From positions 19,440-83,439 of the forward strand of contig CANTEG010000012.1 in NCBI GenBank assembly GCA_947652735.1: a stretch of DNA of 64,000 nucleotides. The letters are read 5' to 3'. Both the position numbers and the translations under genes were made by a program. Shown here piece after piece: positions 18,108 through 27,414 of this stretch; within the stretch, counting starts at the first letter, position 1, and the number at the start of each line of letters is the position of its first letter. Below the pieces are notes generated by a model, which saw only the letters and a program-made list of their open reading frames with translations, was not told the DNA's origin and searched no databases. This DNA comes from an uncultured Lachnospiraceae bacterium (GTDB lineage Bacteria > Bacillota > Clostridia > Lachnospirales > Lachnospiraceae).

Positions 18108-19280
18108 ATGGGTATTAATTTGTCTAAAGTAAGCAATAGTATTCGGGGATTGATAAACCGCAATGATTTATCTTTGCAGGACGTAGATAAAATCAATACA
18201 CTTATGCAGCAGGTGAATAATATTTTGTTTCACAATCCCACGCTTAAATTTCAGGTGTTCCATGATTGTACAATATTAGAAGGACTGGAGGCATTCCGCA
18301 GTGAGACAGAATGCATCTTAAAGATTTGGAATGATTTTGAAGTCTTAAGTGCAGGAAATTACGCTAATAAACAGTTTGCGGAGATATATGGTTTTTTTAA
18401 ATATGTAGACCCTGAAATAATTTATGAAAGAGTTGTTTCTCATTTTGAAAGCTTATCAATGGATATAAAGGAACAATTTGTGCGTGTGCGTAAAGGATAC
18501 CTTTTCATAAATGAGAAGCTTGATTATAGGGATAACGATTATTCATTAATCAAGCAGCATGTTGATGTTATGTGTAATAGGGTTGAGGATTATAAGTGGT
18601 TATACAACCGTTTGGGTGACTGGCGCTCTAGGGTTATTCTAAATGAAATTATTACCTATTGGTTCAGATTTGATTTGGATAGACTATGGAATTTGCAGGA
18701 AAATATTTTCCCGGAGTACTATGATGTGGATTTAATATCATGTAATTCGGAGGAGGTGTTTGTTGACCTGGGTGCATATATTGGGGACTCTACCATAAAT
18801 TTTATTGATGCATTTGGTACCTATAAAAGAATATACAGTTATGAGCTTGCTCCGGGAACTTATAAGCAATTGGAGGCAAATTTGTCAGGAATAGCTAATA
18901 TTACTTTGAAAAATAAGGGTGTGGGTGACAGAAACGAAACAATCTACATAGAGGATACGGAGCTTGAAGTAGGCAATAGCATTGCAAGGAAGGGGAATTG
19001 CCCTGTAGAGCTTGTAACCTTGGATGATGATATCGATGAGCCTGTTACATGTATTAAGATGGATATTGAGGGGGCAGAAAAAGAGGCTCTTTGTGGTGCC
19101 AGAAATCATATAATAAATGAAAAACCAAAACTGCTCATATGTGCATATCATATTCCGGAAGATATTTTTGATATTCCAAGAATTATTACGGATATGAGAG
19201 ATGATTATAAGTTGTATTTGAGATATGATGGGAAACCAGGTTTGATATGGCCATGTGATTATGTTTTATATGCGATATAA
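18108..19280 (+). CDS. FkbM-family methyltransferase, copy 1
   Basis: A 390-residue protein. The N-terminal 200 residues are helical and of no family I recognise. The C-terminal part is an FkbM methyltransferase: EVFVDLGAYIGDST (motif I, about residue 218), YELAPGTYKQLEANL, and IKMDIEGAEKEALCGA with the conserved DxEGAE. It is paralogous over its whole length with the next gene, including the first seven residues, so the pair arose by tandem duplication. FkbM enzymes O-methylate sugars and polyketides; in glycan islands they usually cap or decorate sugars. It probably acts in the cytoplasm. Confidence 0.8.
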   Translation: MGINLSKVSNSIRGLINRNDLSLQDVDKINTLMQQVNNILFHNPTLKFQVFHDCTILEGLEAFRSETECILKIWNDFEVLSAGNYANKQFAEIYGFFKYVDPEIIYERVVSHFESLSMDIKEQFVRVRKGYLFINEKLDYRDNDYSLIKQHVDVMCNRVEDYKWLYNRLGDWRSRVILNEIITYWFRFDLDRLWNLQENIFPEYYDVDLISCNSEEVFVDLGAYIGDSTINFIDAFGTYKRIYSYELAPGTYKQLEANLSGIANITLKNKGVGDRNETIYIEDTELEVGNSIARKGNCPVELVTLDDDIDEPVTCIKMDIEGAEKEALCGARNHIINEKPKLLICAYHIPEDIFDIPRIITDMRDDYKLYLRYDGKPGLIWPCDYVLYAI

Positions 19281-19305
19281 AACCTAAGAGAGGAGTATGC
19301 AGAAC

Positions 19306-20475
19306 ATGAATATTGATTTATCCAAGGTAAGCAGCATGATTCGCGATTTGATAAGCTGTAAGGAGTTGTCTTTACAGGATATAGATAAGATTCAGAATTT
19401 GATGCAGGAAGTGAATAAGGTTTTGTTTCACAATCCCACGCTTAAATTTCAGGCATCCCATGATTGTACAACCTTGGAAGGCTTGGAGGCATTCCGCAGT
19501 GAGACTGAGTATATTCTAAAGCTGTGGACTGACTATGAAAAATTTAGTGCAGAGAATTATGTAAACAAGCAGTCCGCGGAAATATATGGATTTTTTAAGT
19601 ATGTTGACCCTGAAATCATTTGTGAAAGGGTTATATTACATTTTGAAAGCCTGCCAATTGAGGTAAAAGAACATTTTGTGCGTCTGCTGAAAGGCTATCA
19701 TTTTATAAATACGAAATTGGATTATAAGGATAAGGATTATTCGCTAATTAAACAACATGTTGATGCTATGTGTAACAGAGTAGAAGATTATAAATGGTTA
19801 TATGACCGTTTGGGTGATTGGCGTTCTAAGGCAACATTAAATGAGATTATTATTTATTGGTTTCGGTTTGATTTGGACAGATTGTGGAGTTTGCAGGAAG
19901 GTATTTTCCCTGAGTATTATGACTTGGATTTGCTGACATGCAGCTCTGAGGAAGTGTTTGTTGACTGTGGTGCATATACAGGAGATTCTGCCATAGAGTT
20001 TATAAATGCGTATGATATGTATAAAAAAATATATTGTTATGAGCTGACCCCGGAAATTTATAAGCAGTTGGAGGCAAATTTGCAGGGGGCTGATAACATT
20101 AGTCTTAGAAATAAAGGTGTGAGTAACAAAAAAGAGACCATTTATATAGAGGATACCGTGGACGCAGGCAACAGTATTGTAAGGAAAGGGAGCTGTCCCG
20201 TAGAGCTTGTAACCTTGGATGATGATATTGATGAGCCTGTAACCTGTATTAAAATGGATGTTGAGGGTGCGGAAAAGGATGCACTTTGCGGTGCAAGAAA
20301 CCATATCGTGAATGAAAAACCAAAGCTGCTCATATCTGCATATCATATTCCGGAAGATATTTTTGATATTCCGAAACTGATTACAGATATGAGAGATGAT
20401 TATAAATTATATTTGCGATATGACGGAAAACCTGGATTAATTTGGCCTTGCGATTATGTTTTATATGCATTATGA
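19306..20475 (+). CDS. FkbM-family methyltransferase, copy 2
   Basis: About 389 residues, the tandem paralogue of the preceding gene. The motifs are the same: EVFVDCGAYTGDSA (motif I), YELTPEIYKQLEANL, IKMDVEGAEKDALCGA, and a nearly identical C-terminal segment. I chose the ATG at 19306 because it aligns with the first copy's start (M-x-I-x-LSKVSxxIR) and has GAGAGGAG 11 bases upstream; an ATG at 19297 sits too close to that site. Differences cluster in the middle, which could mean different acceptor sugars. The gene ends ten bases before the stop of the convergent gene downstream. Confidence 0.8.
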   Translation: MNIDLSKVSSMIRDLISCKELSLQDIDKIQNLMQEVNKVLFHNPTLKFQASHDCTTLEGLEAFRSETEYILKLWTDYEKFSAENYVNKQSAEIYGFFKYVDPEIICERVILHFESLPIEVKEHFVRLLKGYHFINTKLDYKDKDYSLIKQHVDAMCNRVEDYKWLYDRLGDWRSKATLNEIIIYWFRFDLDRLWSLQEGIFPEYYDLDLLTCSSEEVFVDCGAYTGDSAIEFINAYDMYKKIYCYELTPEIYKQLEANLQGADNISLRNKGVSNKKETIYIEDTVDAGNSIVRKGSCPVELVTLDDDIDEPVTCIKMDVEGAEKDALCGARNHIVNEKPKLLISAYHIPEDIFDIPKLITDMRDDYKLYLRYDGKPGLIWPCDYVLYAL

Positions 20476-20484
20476 GAATAGCAG

Positions 20485-22530
20485 TTACACGATTTTAGCA
20501 ATAATCTGGCTCTCATAAACAGGGTCAGAAATCTCTGCAACGATATTTCCGCCCGCCACCTCGTTATTATATTTTCCGGTTACTGTTGTTCTGCCCCCGG
20601 TTCCGTGGTGCATCCACTCGTATTCCATATCAATATGGCCGATATCAAGTGCATGAAAGCCCGATATGGCCAAGTCGTAGGCCAGCACAGTAGCCGTCAT
20701 GCCAAGGGAAATAAGCACCAGTCTGTCCTTGTCACATTGGAGGGCAAATGCCAGCAGGTCATCATACTTGTCAAAGGCATTTTCGGCAGGTGCCAGAATA
20801 CGTTTGATATCAAGTGCATTGTCAAACAAATCGTTCCCGATGCCCATGCGTGTCTGTTCGCCCTCAATGATGAGAAGCTTTTTCTTATCCCATATTCGGC
20901 GTAAATTGGCAAAACGTTTCCGCGGTGCATCGGTCATATTGTCCGCCCACATGGCATATGGTCTTGTCAGATATGTATTACAGTATGTACGGTTCATATC
21001 CAGCAATGCATAGTGTTCCTGACGGATTTCTTCTTTCAGATAAGTTCTGATTTCGGATTTACCCTGATTGTTGTATTTTGAAAGGTCGCCATAATTATCT
21101 GCAATACCGATTAAAATACGTTCATCCTCTGTCTGTAAAACCTCTTTGAGACGTATGGCGAGCCTTTCGTTAACAGATTGGAACTGCTGTCTGTAGCGCT
21201 TGGCAATCATGTCAAATTCGCCGTCCCCAAACCTGCACAAAGATTTTTTCTCATGGATTATCTTTTCTATGGTAACGTCAAACGGCTCGATTGTCGGGAA
21301 CGTGCCGTCCTTAAAGTCGCTGATTTCATATTTCAGGTTATTAACTGTGCAGTTCATAATATACTGGTCTGTCAAAATTTGATTGATTCTGTCAGCGATT
21401 TGTGTCATTGCATTTTCAAATACACCTTTGTCTGCATATGTATCCGTATGTGGCTGTCCCTTTGCGTTATGGTCTGACACCATGGTCCCTGTTTCAACTT
21501 TCTCAAAAATAGGAATTCCAAATCCTGATATTAGTTCCAGTCCGAACAGTGCTGCCATATCCATATAGGCTCTGTTTTCGCTGCTGTGAGTTGTAATATA
21601 TGCATCTGCCTGTGCGAACAGGCTGCGCATGTCAGCAGGTGCTCCCACATGGAGATTGATATAACAATCATATTCGTCATACTTTGAAAAAACTTCTTGG
21701 AGTCTGTCAAGTCTGCTTTTTGTATTTTCGTCCTCAGTCACATATATGAGAAGTTCGTAATTGGTATCGGAATATGATTTTGCAAAGGAGTCGATTATAG
21801 CTTCCCATATCGGATAATCCTGTTCAAAGTCGGGAATCAGTAAATATATTTTTTCTTCTCCTGTATGTTCTTTTGGTGTCGGGGTTATGTCAATTGGTTC
21901 AAGACTGCGGATTTCCTTTGCCGCAGCAGGTGCACATAAACGGATAAAGCTATCGGCATTACTGCAAAGAAGCTTTGTTTTTCCTGCAATCTTCTTGCTG
22001 CTCCAATTCCACCATTGAATAAGATTATACATCTCGATTTCTTCATTAGAAAATCGCCATCCTACCACCTTTGCCGGATTTCCTGCCACGATAGCATAGC
22101 TTGGTACATCCTCCGTTACAACAGAACCACATCTGACAAGTGCACCGTTGCCGATGGTTACCCCGCTTGAAATGATTACATGAGACTCTATGCAACAGTC
22201 GTTCATAATAATGACCTGTCTGTTTTGTCTTACATATACTGAATTTGGTTGCCAATTTGGGGCATATATCAGGTTTTGGGACGGACACCTGTAATTGGAA
22301 ACAGGCTCAATGCTTATATGCACATCCAAACCGATAGAAGTATATCTGCCAACTTGAAAAAGATATGGAAGTTCATTTGTCATGTCTACGGCGACAAAAA
22401 GGCTTTCTATATGACTGCCTCTGCCAATTGTATATATTGGGACCTGTTTGCTTTCATGTAATACATCCTCGTAGCAGATATAATCGTTATCATAGGAGCT
22501 GTTATTTATTTCAAATTTGAATTTATCCAT
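20485..22530 (-). CDS. Hexapeptide acetyltransferase fused to GT-D fold glycosyltransferase
   Basis: A 681-residue protein on the minus strand. Residues 1-180 are a CatB/LbetaH-like acetyltransferase (VGRYTSIG, VTIGNGALVRCGSVVTEDV, then IVAGNPAKVVGWRFS). Residues 210-370 look like half of a GT-B glycosyltransferase (YLLIPDFEQDYPIWEAII, then ADAYITTHSSENRAYMDMAA). The last 260 residues match the GT-D type fold once called DUF1792 (SLCRFGDGEFDMI and IGHIDMEYEWMH near the end). One chain may therefore both acetylate and glycosylate. The ATG at 22530 has GGAGG nine bases upstream; an in-frame TTG at 22554 is less likely. It is transcribed against its neighbours with the next gene. Confidence 0.75.
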   Translation of the reverse strand: MDKFKFEINNSSYDNDYICYEDVLHESKQVPIYTIGRGSHIESLFVAVDMTNELPYLFQVGRYTSIGLDVHISIEPVSNYRCPSQNLIYAPNWQPNSVYVRQNRQVIIMNDCCIESHVIISSGVTIGNGALVRCGSVVTEDVPSYAIVAGNPAKVVGWRFSNEEIEMYNLIQWWNWSSKKIAGKTKLLCSNADSFIRLCAPAAAKEIRSLEPIDITPTPKEHTGEEKIYLLIPDFEQDYPIWEAIIDSFAKSYSDTNYELLIYVTEDENTKSRLDRLQEVFSKYDEYDCYINLHVGAPADMRSLFAQADAYITTHSSENRAYMDMAALFGLELISGFGIPIFEKVETGTMVSDHNAKGQPHTDTYADKGVFENAMTQIADRINQILTDQYIMNCTVNNLKYEISDFKDGTFPTIEPFDVTIEKIIHEKKSLCRFGDGEFDMIAKRYRQQFQSVNERLAIRLKEVLQTEDERILIGIADNYGDLSKYNNQGKSEIRTYLKEEIRQEHYALLDMNRTYCNTYLTRPYAMWADNMTDAPRKRFANLRRIWDKKKLLIIEGEQTRMGIGNDLFDNALDIKRILAPAENAFDKYDDLLAFALQCDKDRLVLISLGMTATVLAYDLAISGFHALDIGHIDMEYEWMHHGTGGRTTVTGKYNNEVAGGNIVAEISDPVYESQIIAKIV

Positions 22531-22622
22531 GAATTCTTTCCTCCATATATCCAAGAACTAAGTTACATATGATGTTGCCTGATTTATCATTTATGTATTC
22601 TTTGAGATTCATTTTCAATGCC

Positions 22623-23579
22623 TCATTCATGTTTATCGGCTTCTGTCTGTTTTAAAAGCTCTGCATATTTAGCAGCAAGCGCTTCCACGTTATTGCAGTA
22701 ATTTTTCAGTGCATTGATTTCATCACGCTGTGTATATTTAAGCGTAAGGGACTCTTCTGGGAGTTTGACGGGATTTTTTATAACCTCTATTTCTGCATCA
22801 GGCATCAGATAAAGAGCACTTAATGTTTGAAGTAGGTCTGTTGTCAGGGGAGTACCCTCTTTCACCTGCTCATAAATAACACCCCAATGGAAGCCGTTGA
22901 CCTCGTATCTGCCAGGTATGGAAAGAAGATTTGTATATCCGATTAATGCTTTGGATTTTATTTGTTCTTCACTTCGTATAGGGAAATGGGCAAGCTTTAA
23001 ATCAGGGAATAAGAAATTGCCATGTTCTCTGGAGAATATGGCTGCGTGATTTCCGTCAAGCACATGAAAGCCTTCTTCCTGTGTTAATGCTGACGGAATA
23101 ATTACTTTATTATGTGTACTTACGGTGTCAGAAAAGCAAAATGACTGTCTTTTTGCAACATTGATTTCATTTTTGTCATCATAATCCGTTGGTATATATA
23201 CACGCCATGATACATAGTAAAGGGCATCCCTGCTTAAAGAGTAAAGTGATGATTTTGCATCGTCCATGCTGATGGTTTCATTTGTGGGAATAAAGATTTC
23301 ATCGTCGTCAAGAGGGACAATGAAATCAGACGGATATTTTTCATACACATAGGCACACAGATTATCCATTTTTTTAGCCTGTGCATGCTGTATTTCCGTA
23401 TCGTTTATAATTTCAATCTTAAATCCCTCTGTCTGCAAGGCGGTTAATATTTCAACTGTTCGGTCTGTGCTCATATTATCTAAGAAAACGAATTGGTCAA
23501 TTAACCAACTATTTCCCCGGATACATGCTTCAATAACATCGGCAGCATTTTTAATTACTCCAATGGCGGTTATTTTCAT
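22623..23579 (-). CDS. Family 2 glycosyltransferase
   Basis: A 318-residue GT-A protein. The N-terminus MKITAIGVIKNAADVIEACI and LDNMSTDRTVEIL give the donor-binding fold, and FIVPLDDDEIFIP near residue 95 holds the acidic metal-binding site. It belongs to the Glyco_tranf_2_4 type, often found with methyltransferase or DUF-type glycosyltransferases in surface loci. No transmembrane segment was seen. The tail from residue 250 is helical. AAAGGAG precedes the ATG. It lies upstream of the acetyltransferase/GT-D gene in a two-gene minus-strand unit and diverges from the next gene across a 235-base gap. Confidence 0.8.
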   Translation of the reverse strand: MKITAIGVIKNAADVIEACIRGNSWLIDQFVFLDNMSTDRTVEILTALQTEGFKIEIINDTEIQHAQAKKMDNLCAYVYEKYPSDFIVPLDDDEIFIPTNETISMDDAKSSLYSLSRDALYYVSWRVYIPTDYDDKNEINVAKRQSFCFSDTVSTHNKVIIPSALTQEEGFHVLDGNHAAIFSREHGNFLFPDLKLAHFPIRSEEQIKSKALIGYTNLLSIPGRYEVNGFHWGVIYEQVKEGTPLTTDLLQTLSALYLMPDAEIEVIKNPVKLPEESLTLKYTQRDEINALKNYCNNVEALAAKYAELLKQTEADKHE

Positions 23580-23653
23580 TGTGTTCTCCTTTTATTTTTT
23601 TAAAAAATCACGGGCATAATTTATCGTTAGATATATAAATATATTATATATTA

Positions 23654-23713
23654 ATTGCGGCAGCTTTGTCTACGTTCAAAGCCAATATTTCCAAGTGGGA
23701 AAAATGCCGCAAT
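23654..23713. ncRNA. Candidate three-way-junction structure in divergent intergenic region
   Basis: A 9-bp perfect outer stem (ATTGCGGCA 23654-23662 with TGCCGCAAT 23705-23713) encloses two hairpins. One is GCTTTG/CAAAGC (23663-23668 with 23677-23682); the other is TTTCC/GGAAA (23688-23692 with 23698-23702). No U-tract follows on either strand, so a simple terminator is unlikely. Which strand, if either, is transcribed is unknown. Confidence 0.4.
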
Positions 23714-23814
23714 AGAGCAAAATTGCGTTGATAAAACAATATAGGAATGATAATATAATGGTATGTAAATTGCCGTTGAAATGAAAACTGTTGTAAAATA
23801 TGAGGATGTTACAA

Positions 23815-25008
23815 ATGAAAATACTATATTTGTTTAACCGGGGACTTATGACTCCCGATTTGGCAATGTCGCTTATCATGGCAGGGCATCAGGTGGATAT
23901 GATTGAAAACTATGAGTGCTCTTATGTAATTGACGATGAGGTATGCAGAAATAAAATTGCAGAGGCGGTTTTGCGTGCGAAAAATGAAATGCCTTATGAT
24001 TTTGTCATATCCTATAATTATGTTCCCTCAGCGGCATATGTGTGCGATGCTATGGGTCTTTTGTACATTTCATGGATGTATGACAGTTGGCAGCCGACCC
24101 TTTATTCCGAGGCGATAAAGCTTTCCTGCAACAGAATTTTTGTTTTTGACAGTGCAGAGTTCAAATACATAAAGAATTTGGGCGTGGAGCATGTGTATTT
24201 GCTGCCTTTGGCGGTAAATTATGACAGGCTTGGTGAAATGGACTTGGCTGATGCGGATGCCATATATAGATGCGACATTTCTCTTTTGGGTAAGCTTTAT
24301 TGTGATGAGTCTGTTAACGGATATAATGCGATGAAGATGTACCTTGCCGAAAATGAACGCCAAAAGGTTGATACAATTATTTGGCAGACGGCAGGGAGCT
24401 GGCGTGACGGAGCTACATGGTTTGATGAGCTTAAGAGTCTGGATTACACTAAGCTGCCAAATGTTGACACTGCTGATGCAAGAAAGAACTGTCTCCTGAC
24501 GGATGATATCTATTATACATCCATTTGCTTTGCAAGGGCTATTACCCAAAGGGATAGAACGCTGGCATTAAATTCTTTGGCACAAAAATTCGACACACGG
24601 ATTTATACCTATGAAAAGCCCATAGGACTTACTCCTGCGGTTGCTATACATGATGGCGTAAGCTACATGGAAGAGATGCCTAAGGTATTCTTTCATAGCA
24701 GGATAAATCTTAATATTTCACTGAGAAGTATATTCACCGGGATTCCGCTGCGGGTATTTGACGTAATGGGCAGTGGTGGATTCCTTATGTCAAACAGGCA
24801 AAAGGATATGGACGGGTTGTTTATTGATGGTGTGGATTACGTTTCCTTTGATTCGATAGATGATTTGAATGATAAAGCGGAGTATTACTTAAATCATGAG
24901 GATGAGCGGATAAAAATATTGACGCATGGCTATAGAAAGGTGTGCAGTTATCACACATACCAGCATCGGATAAAAGAAATTATAAATATATGCGGATTTA
25001 ATAAGTAA
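23815..25008 (+). CDS. CgeB-like glycosyltransferase (DUF3880 type), copy 1
   Basis: A 397-residue GT-B protein of the CgeB/DUF3880 class. The N-terminal part (MKILYLFNRGL, then FVISYNYVPSAAYVCDAMGLLYISWMYD) matches DUF3880, and the C-terminal third (GIPLRVFDVMGSGGFLMSNRQKDM, then YYLNHEDERIKI) matches the Glyco_trans_1_2 domain. I chose the ATG at 23815 with GAGG at proper spacing; an ATG at 23800 is in frame but overlaps that site. It is paralogous with the gene at 26216, with a PLP aminotransferase between them. Donor and acceptor are unknown; such proteins occur in flagellin and spore-coat glycosylation loci. Confidence 0.78.
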   Translation: MKILYLFNRGLMTPDLAMSLIMAGHQVDMIENYECSYVIDDEVCRNKIAEAVLRAKNEMPYDFVISYNYVPSAAYVCDAMGLLYISWMYDSWQPTLYSEAIKLSCNRIFVFDSAEFKYIKNLGVEHVYLLPLAVNYDRLGEMDLADADAIYRCDISLLGKLYCDESVNGYNAMKMYLAENERQKVDTIIWQTAGSWRDGATWFDELKSLDYTKLPNVDTADARKNCLLTDDIYYTSICFARAITQRDRTLALNSLAQKFDTRIYTYEKPIGLTPAVAIHDGVSYMEEMPKVFFHSRINLNISLRSIFTGIPLRVFDVMGSGGFLMSNRQKDMDGLFIDGVDYVSFDSIDDLNDKAEYYLNHEDERIKILTHGYRKVCSYHTYQHRIKEIINICGFNK

Positions 25009-25039
25009 CCATATAAAAGCTGTGAAAGGATGCGGATAA

Positions 25040-26107
25040 ATGAGAGAGATAGGTTCGGATTTTTGGGAAATCAGGGAATGTGGCACATGTGATTTCTTGT
25101 CCTTTGTCGGCAAAACCGACAGTGACAATATAGCTTTGCTTAAGTCTGGCAGAAATGCACTTAAGGCGTTGTGTGACATAATGGGAGAGAAGAAAAAGGT
25201 ACTGCTCCCTGCTTTTACATGCAGTACAGTTGTTGAACCGTTTTATGGGAATGGGTTTAAAATAGCGTATTATGACATCAACGGAGATTTTACAATTGAC
25301 GGGAACAGCCTGACACACATGATAGAGCAGGAACAGCCAAATCTGATACTGGTTCATTCTTACTGGGGCTTTCATACATGTGGGAATGTCGATAAGATTT
25401 TGCAGGAGTTTAGAAGCAGTGGGGGGGTTTTGGTTGAGGATTTAACGCAATCATTATTTTCCGAAAATATAAGACTTGAAGCTGATTATTATGTGTCAAG
25501 CCTGCGGAAGTTTTTTGCCATACCAAACGGCGGCTTTATTATGAGTAAGCGCGCCTTAAATATAGAAACGGAAATTGATAAATCAGGCATAGATGAAATT
25601 GCAAGGGAAACGTTTATGCTTAAAAAGGATTATATAGCTTACAAGCATGACGCAAAAGCGGAATTTAAGGCGGGCTATAAAAAGATAAATGTTATTATGG
25701 AAGATAATTCTGCAATATATGGGATTTCTCCAATATCGCAGCATATTTTAAATACCCTTGATATCGAATATATAAAGGACCAGAGAATTAAAAATTATAA
25801 TTATCTTCACAATTATGTAGATAAAAATTGCAAAAAGCTTACTGTTGCCATGCCTCAGGCAGGAAATGGAATGGTGCCGTTATATTTTCCTGTGTTTGCA
25901 ATAAACAGGGATGAGTTTCAGTCATATATGTCAGAGCGGGATGTGTATTGTCCAATCATATGGCCGAAGTGTGAGTTGATAAAAGGGACGTTTCCAAACG
26001 CCGATAATATGTATGACAATCTTATCTGTATACCGATTGACCAACGATATACGGAGGAAGACATGAAGCATATAGGAGAGGTGCTGTCGGGCTACGAAAG
26101 CATTTAA
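25040..26107 (+). CDS. DegT/DnrJ-like PLP-dependent aminotransferase
   Basis: A 355-residue fold-type-I PLP enzyme. LLKSGRNALKAL and VLLPAFTCSTVVEPF give the cofactor phosphate and ring-stacking region, VLVEDLTQSLF holds the Asp that binds the pyridine nitrogen, and the Schiff-base Lys is probably in SSLRKFFAIPNGG near residue 157. It resembles sugar aminotransferases of the DegT family but lacks the usual GEGG after the lysine. It might serve as the 4-aminotransferase (PseC role) that the pseudaminate set lacks in this window, but the sequence is divergent and I would not assign that. A G7 tract lies at 25421-25427. Confidence 0.7.
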   Translation: MREIGSDFWEIRECGTCDFLSFVGKTDSDNIALLKSGRNALKALCDIMGEKKKVLLPAFTCSTVVEPFYGNGFKIAYYDINGDFTIDGNSLTHMIEQEQPNLILVHSYWGFHTCGNVDKILQEFRSSGGVLVEDLTQSLFSENIRLEADYYVSSLRKFFAIPNGGFIMSKRALNIETEIDKSGIDEIARETFMLKKDYIAYKHDAKAEFKAGYKKINVIMEDNSAIYGISPISQHILNTLDIEYIKDQRIKNYNYLHNYVDKNCKKLTVAMPQAGNGMVPLYFPVFAINRDEFQSYMSERDVYCPIIWPKCELIKGTFPNADNMYDNLICIPIDQRYTEEDMKHIGEVLSGYESI

Positions 26108-26215
26108 GTGGGATTGCATGGAGGGGAAAGATAAATTTAATTAATTACCAATATTAAATGCTGGTTTAAGGTTGGGACATAGCGGGCTGGTATTTAATGA
26201 CATGAGGTTAATAGT

Positions 26216-27397
26216 ATGAAACTGATATTTTGTTATTGGGGCAATATGATGGAGGATAAATTTACCGAGGCGTTCAGGCGTCTGGGGCATGAGGTGATAC
26301 CCTTTGAACAGGAATTTGTGGAAAAGGACTATGACACGGATTATTTAAAAAATCTTGTCAGTTTTGTGCACGCAAATGAAAATGTGTCTTTTGTACTTTC
26401 CATAAATTTTATTCCCATAATTTCAAGAGCGTGTAAGTTTCTCAATATGCCATATTTGTCATGGCTCTGTGACTGCCCGTGTTACTCGTGTTACTCCAAC
26501 ACATTTGCAGATGCCCATAACCACACGTTTTTCTTTGATAAAATGCACGCGGAGAGATTTAGAACTGTATATCCACAGACAAATATATACTATCTTCCGG
26601 GGGCATGCGACCCTGTACGGTTTGCAAACAATGTCATATCAGATATGGATTATGAAACATATGGCTGCGACGTTTCATTTGTAGGCTCCCTTTATTCTGA
26701 AAAGGGAACACACCAAAGGATAAGTGAGACTTTGCCGCCGTATCTTATGGGATATGTGGACGGAATCATTAATGCCCAGCTAAATGTATACGGCTACAAC
26801 TTTATGGAGGAGTCACTGGACGAGTCGTTTATAGAGGAATTTAAAAAGCATATGGAGTGGCAGGTTCCGCCTGATTACATGGATGATGCACGGAGTGTAA
26901 TTGCAGATTATTATTTTGGCTACAGGTGTACCATGCTTGACCGTATTGCAACATTAGATGCAGTAAGCCGAACCTTTAACACGGATTTGTATACCACAAG
27001 TGATACATCAATGCTTCCATATGTTAACAACCGGGGCATTGCTGACTCCAATATCATGCTGCCTAAAATATACAAATGCAGTAAGGTTAATTTGGAAATC
27101 GCAAGTAAAACTTTTAAATCAGGCATGACGTTACGGCTCTTTGAAATTATGTGTGCAGGCGGTTTTGTGATTGCAAATTATCAGACGGAAATACCTGACT
27201 ACTTTACGGTTGACAAGGATGTTGTTGTTTATGAAAGTATACCTGACCTGCTTAATAAAATTGACTATTATCTGACACATGAGGATGAGCGGATGGAGAT
27301 TGCAGCAAATGGGCAACAAAAGGTTCTCGAACACCATACATACGATGTCCGCGTGAGGCAGATGATTGATAAGGTTATCGGTGATTTTAATACATAG
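26216..27397 (+). CDS. CgeB-like glycosyltransferase (DUF3880 type), copy 2
   Basis: A 393-residue paralogue of the gene at 23815, with the same layout. The N-terminal GT-B half contains FVLSINFIPIISRACKFLNMPYLSW. The C-terminal half has SGMTLRLFEIMCAGGFVIANYQTEI and YYLTHEDERMEIAANGQQKVL. The Cys-rich stretch CDCPCYSCYSN near residue 85 is unusual and absent from the first copy. Spacing to the upstream aminotransferase is 108 bases with no clear signal; the FkbM gene follows 17 bases downstream and is probably cotranscribed. The likely role is transfer of a sugar in the assembly of the surface glycan. Confidence 0.78.
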   Translation: MKLIFCYWGNMMEDKFTEAFRRLGHEVIPFEQEFVEKDYDTDYLKNLVSFVHANENVSFVLSINFIPIISRACKFLNMPYLSWLCDCPCYSCYSNTFADAHNHTFFFDKMHAERFRTVYPQTNIYYLPGACDPVRFANNVISDMDYETYGCDVSFVGSLYSEKGTHQRISETLPPYLMGYVDGIINAQLNVYGYNFMEESLDESFIEEFKKHMEWQVPPDYMDDARSVIADYYFGYRCTMLDRIATLDAVSRTFNTDLYTTSDTSMLPYVNNRGIADSNIMLPKIYKCSKVNLEIASKTFKSGMTLRLFEIMCAGGFVIANYQTEIPDYFTVDKDVVVYESIPDLLNKIDYYLTHEDERMEIAANGQQKVLEHHTYDVRVRQMIDKVIGDFNT

Positions 27398-27414
27398 AAG
27401 GGAGTTTTATATTT

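Noticed and set aside
20605-20904. Plus-strand open frame opposite the acetyltransferase/GT-D gene
   Set aside because: The minus-strand reading has recognisable domains across the region; the plus-strand frame has none and no start signal.
20485-23579. Invertible DNA segment
   Set aside because: The two-gene block is reversed relative to its neighbours, but I found no matching inverted repeats at its two edges and no recombinase gene.
25040-26107. PseC (UDP-4-amino-sugar transaminase)
   Set aside because: It is a DegT-fold enzyme in the right island, but the sequence around the lysine is divergent and it is separated from the pse genes, so the name was not given.
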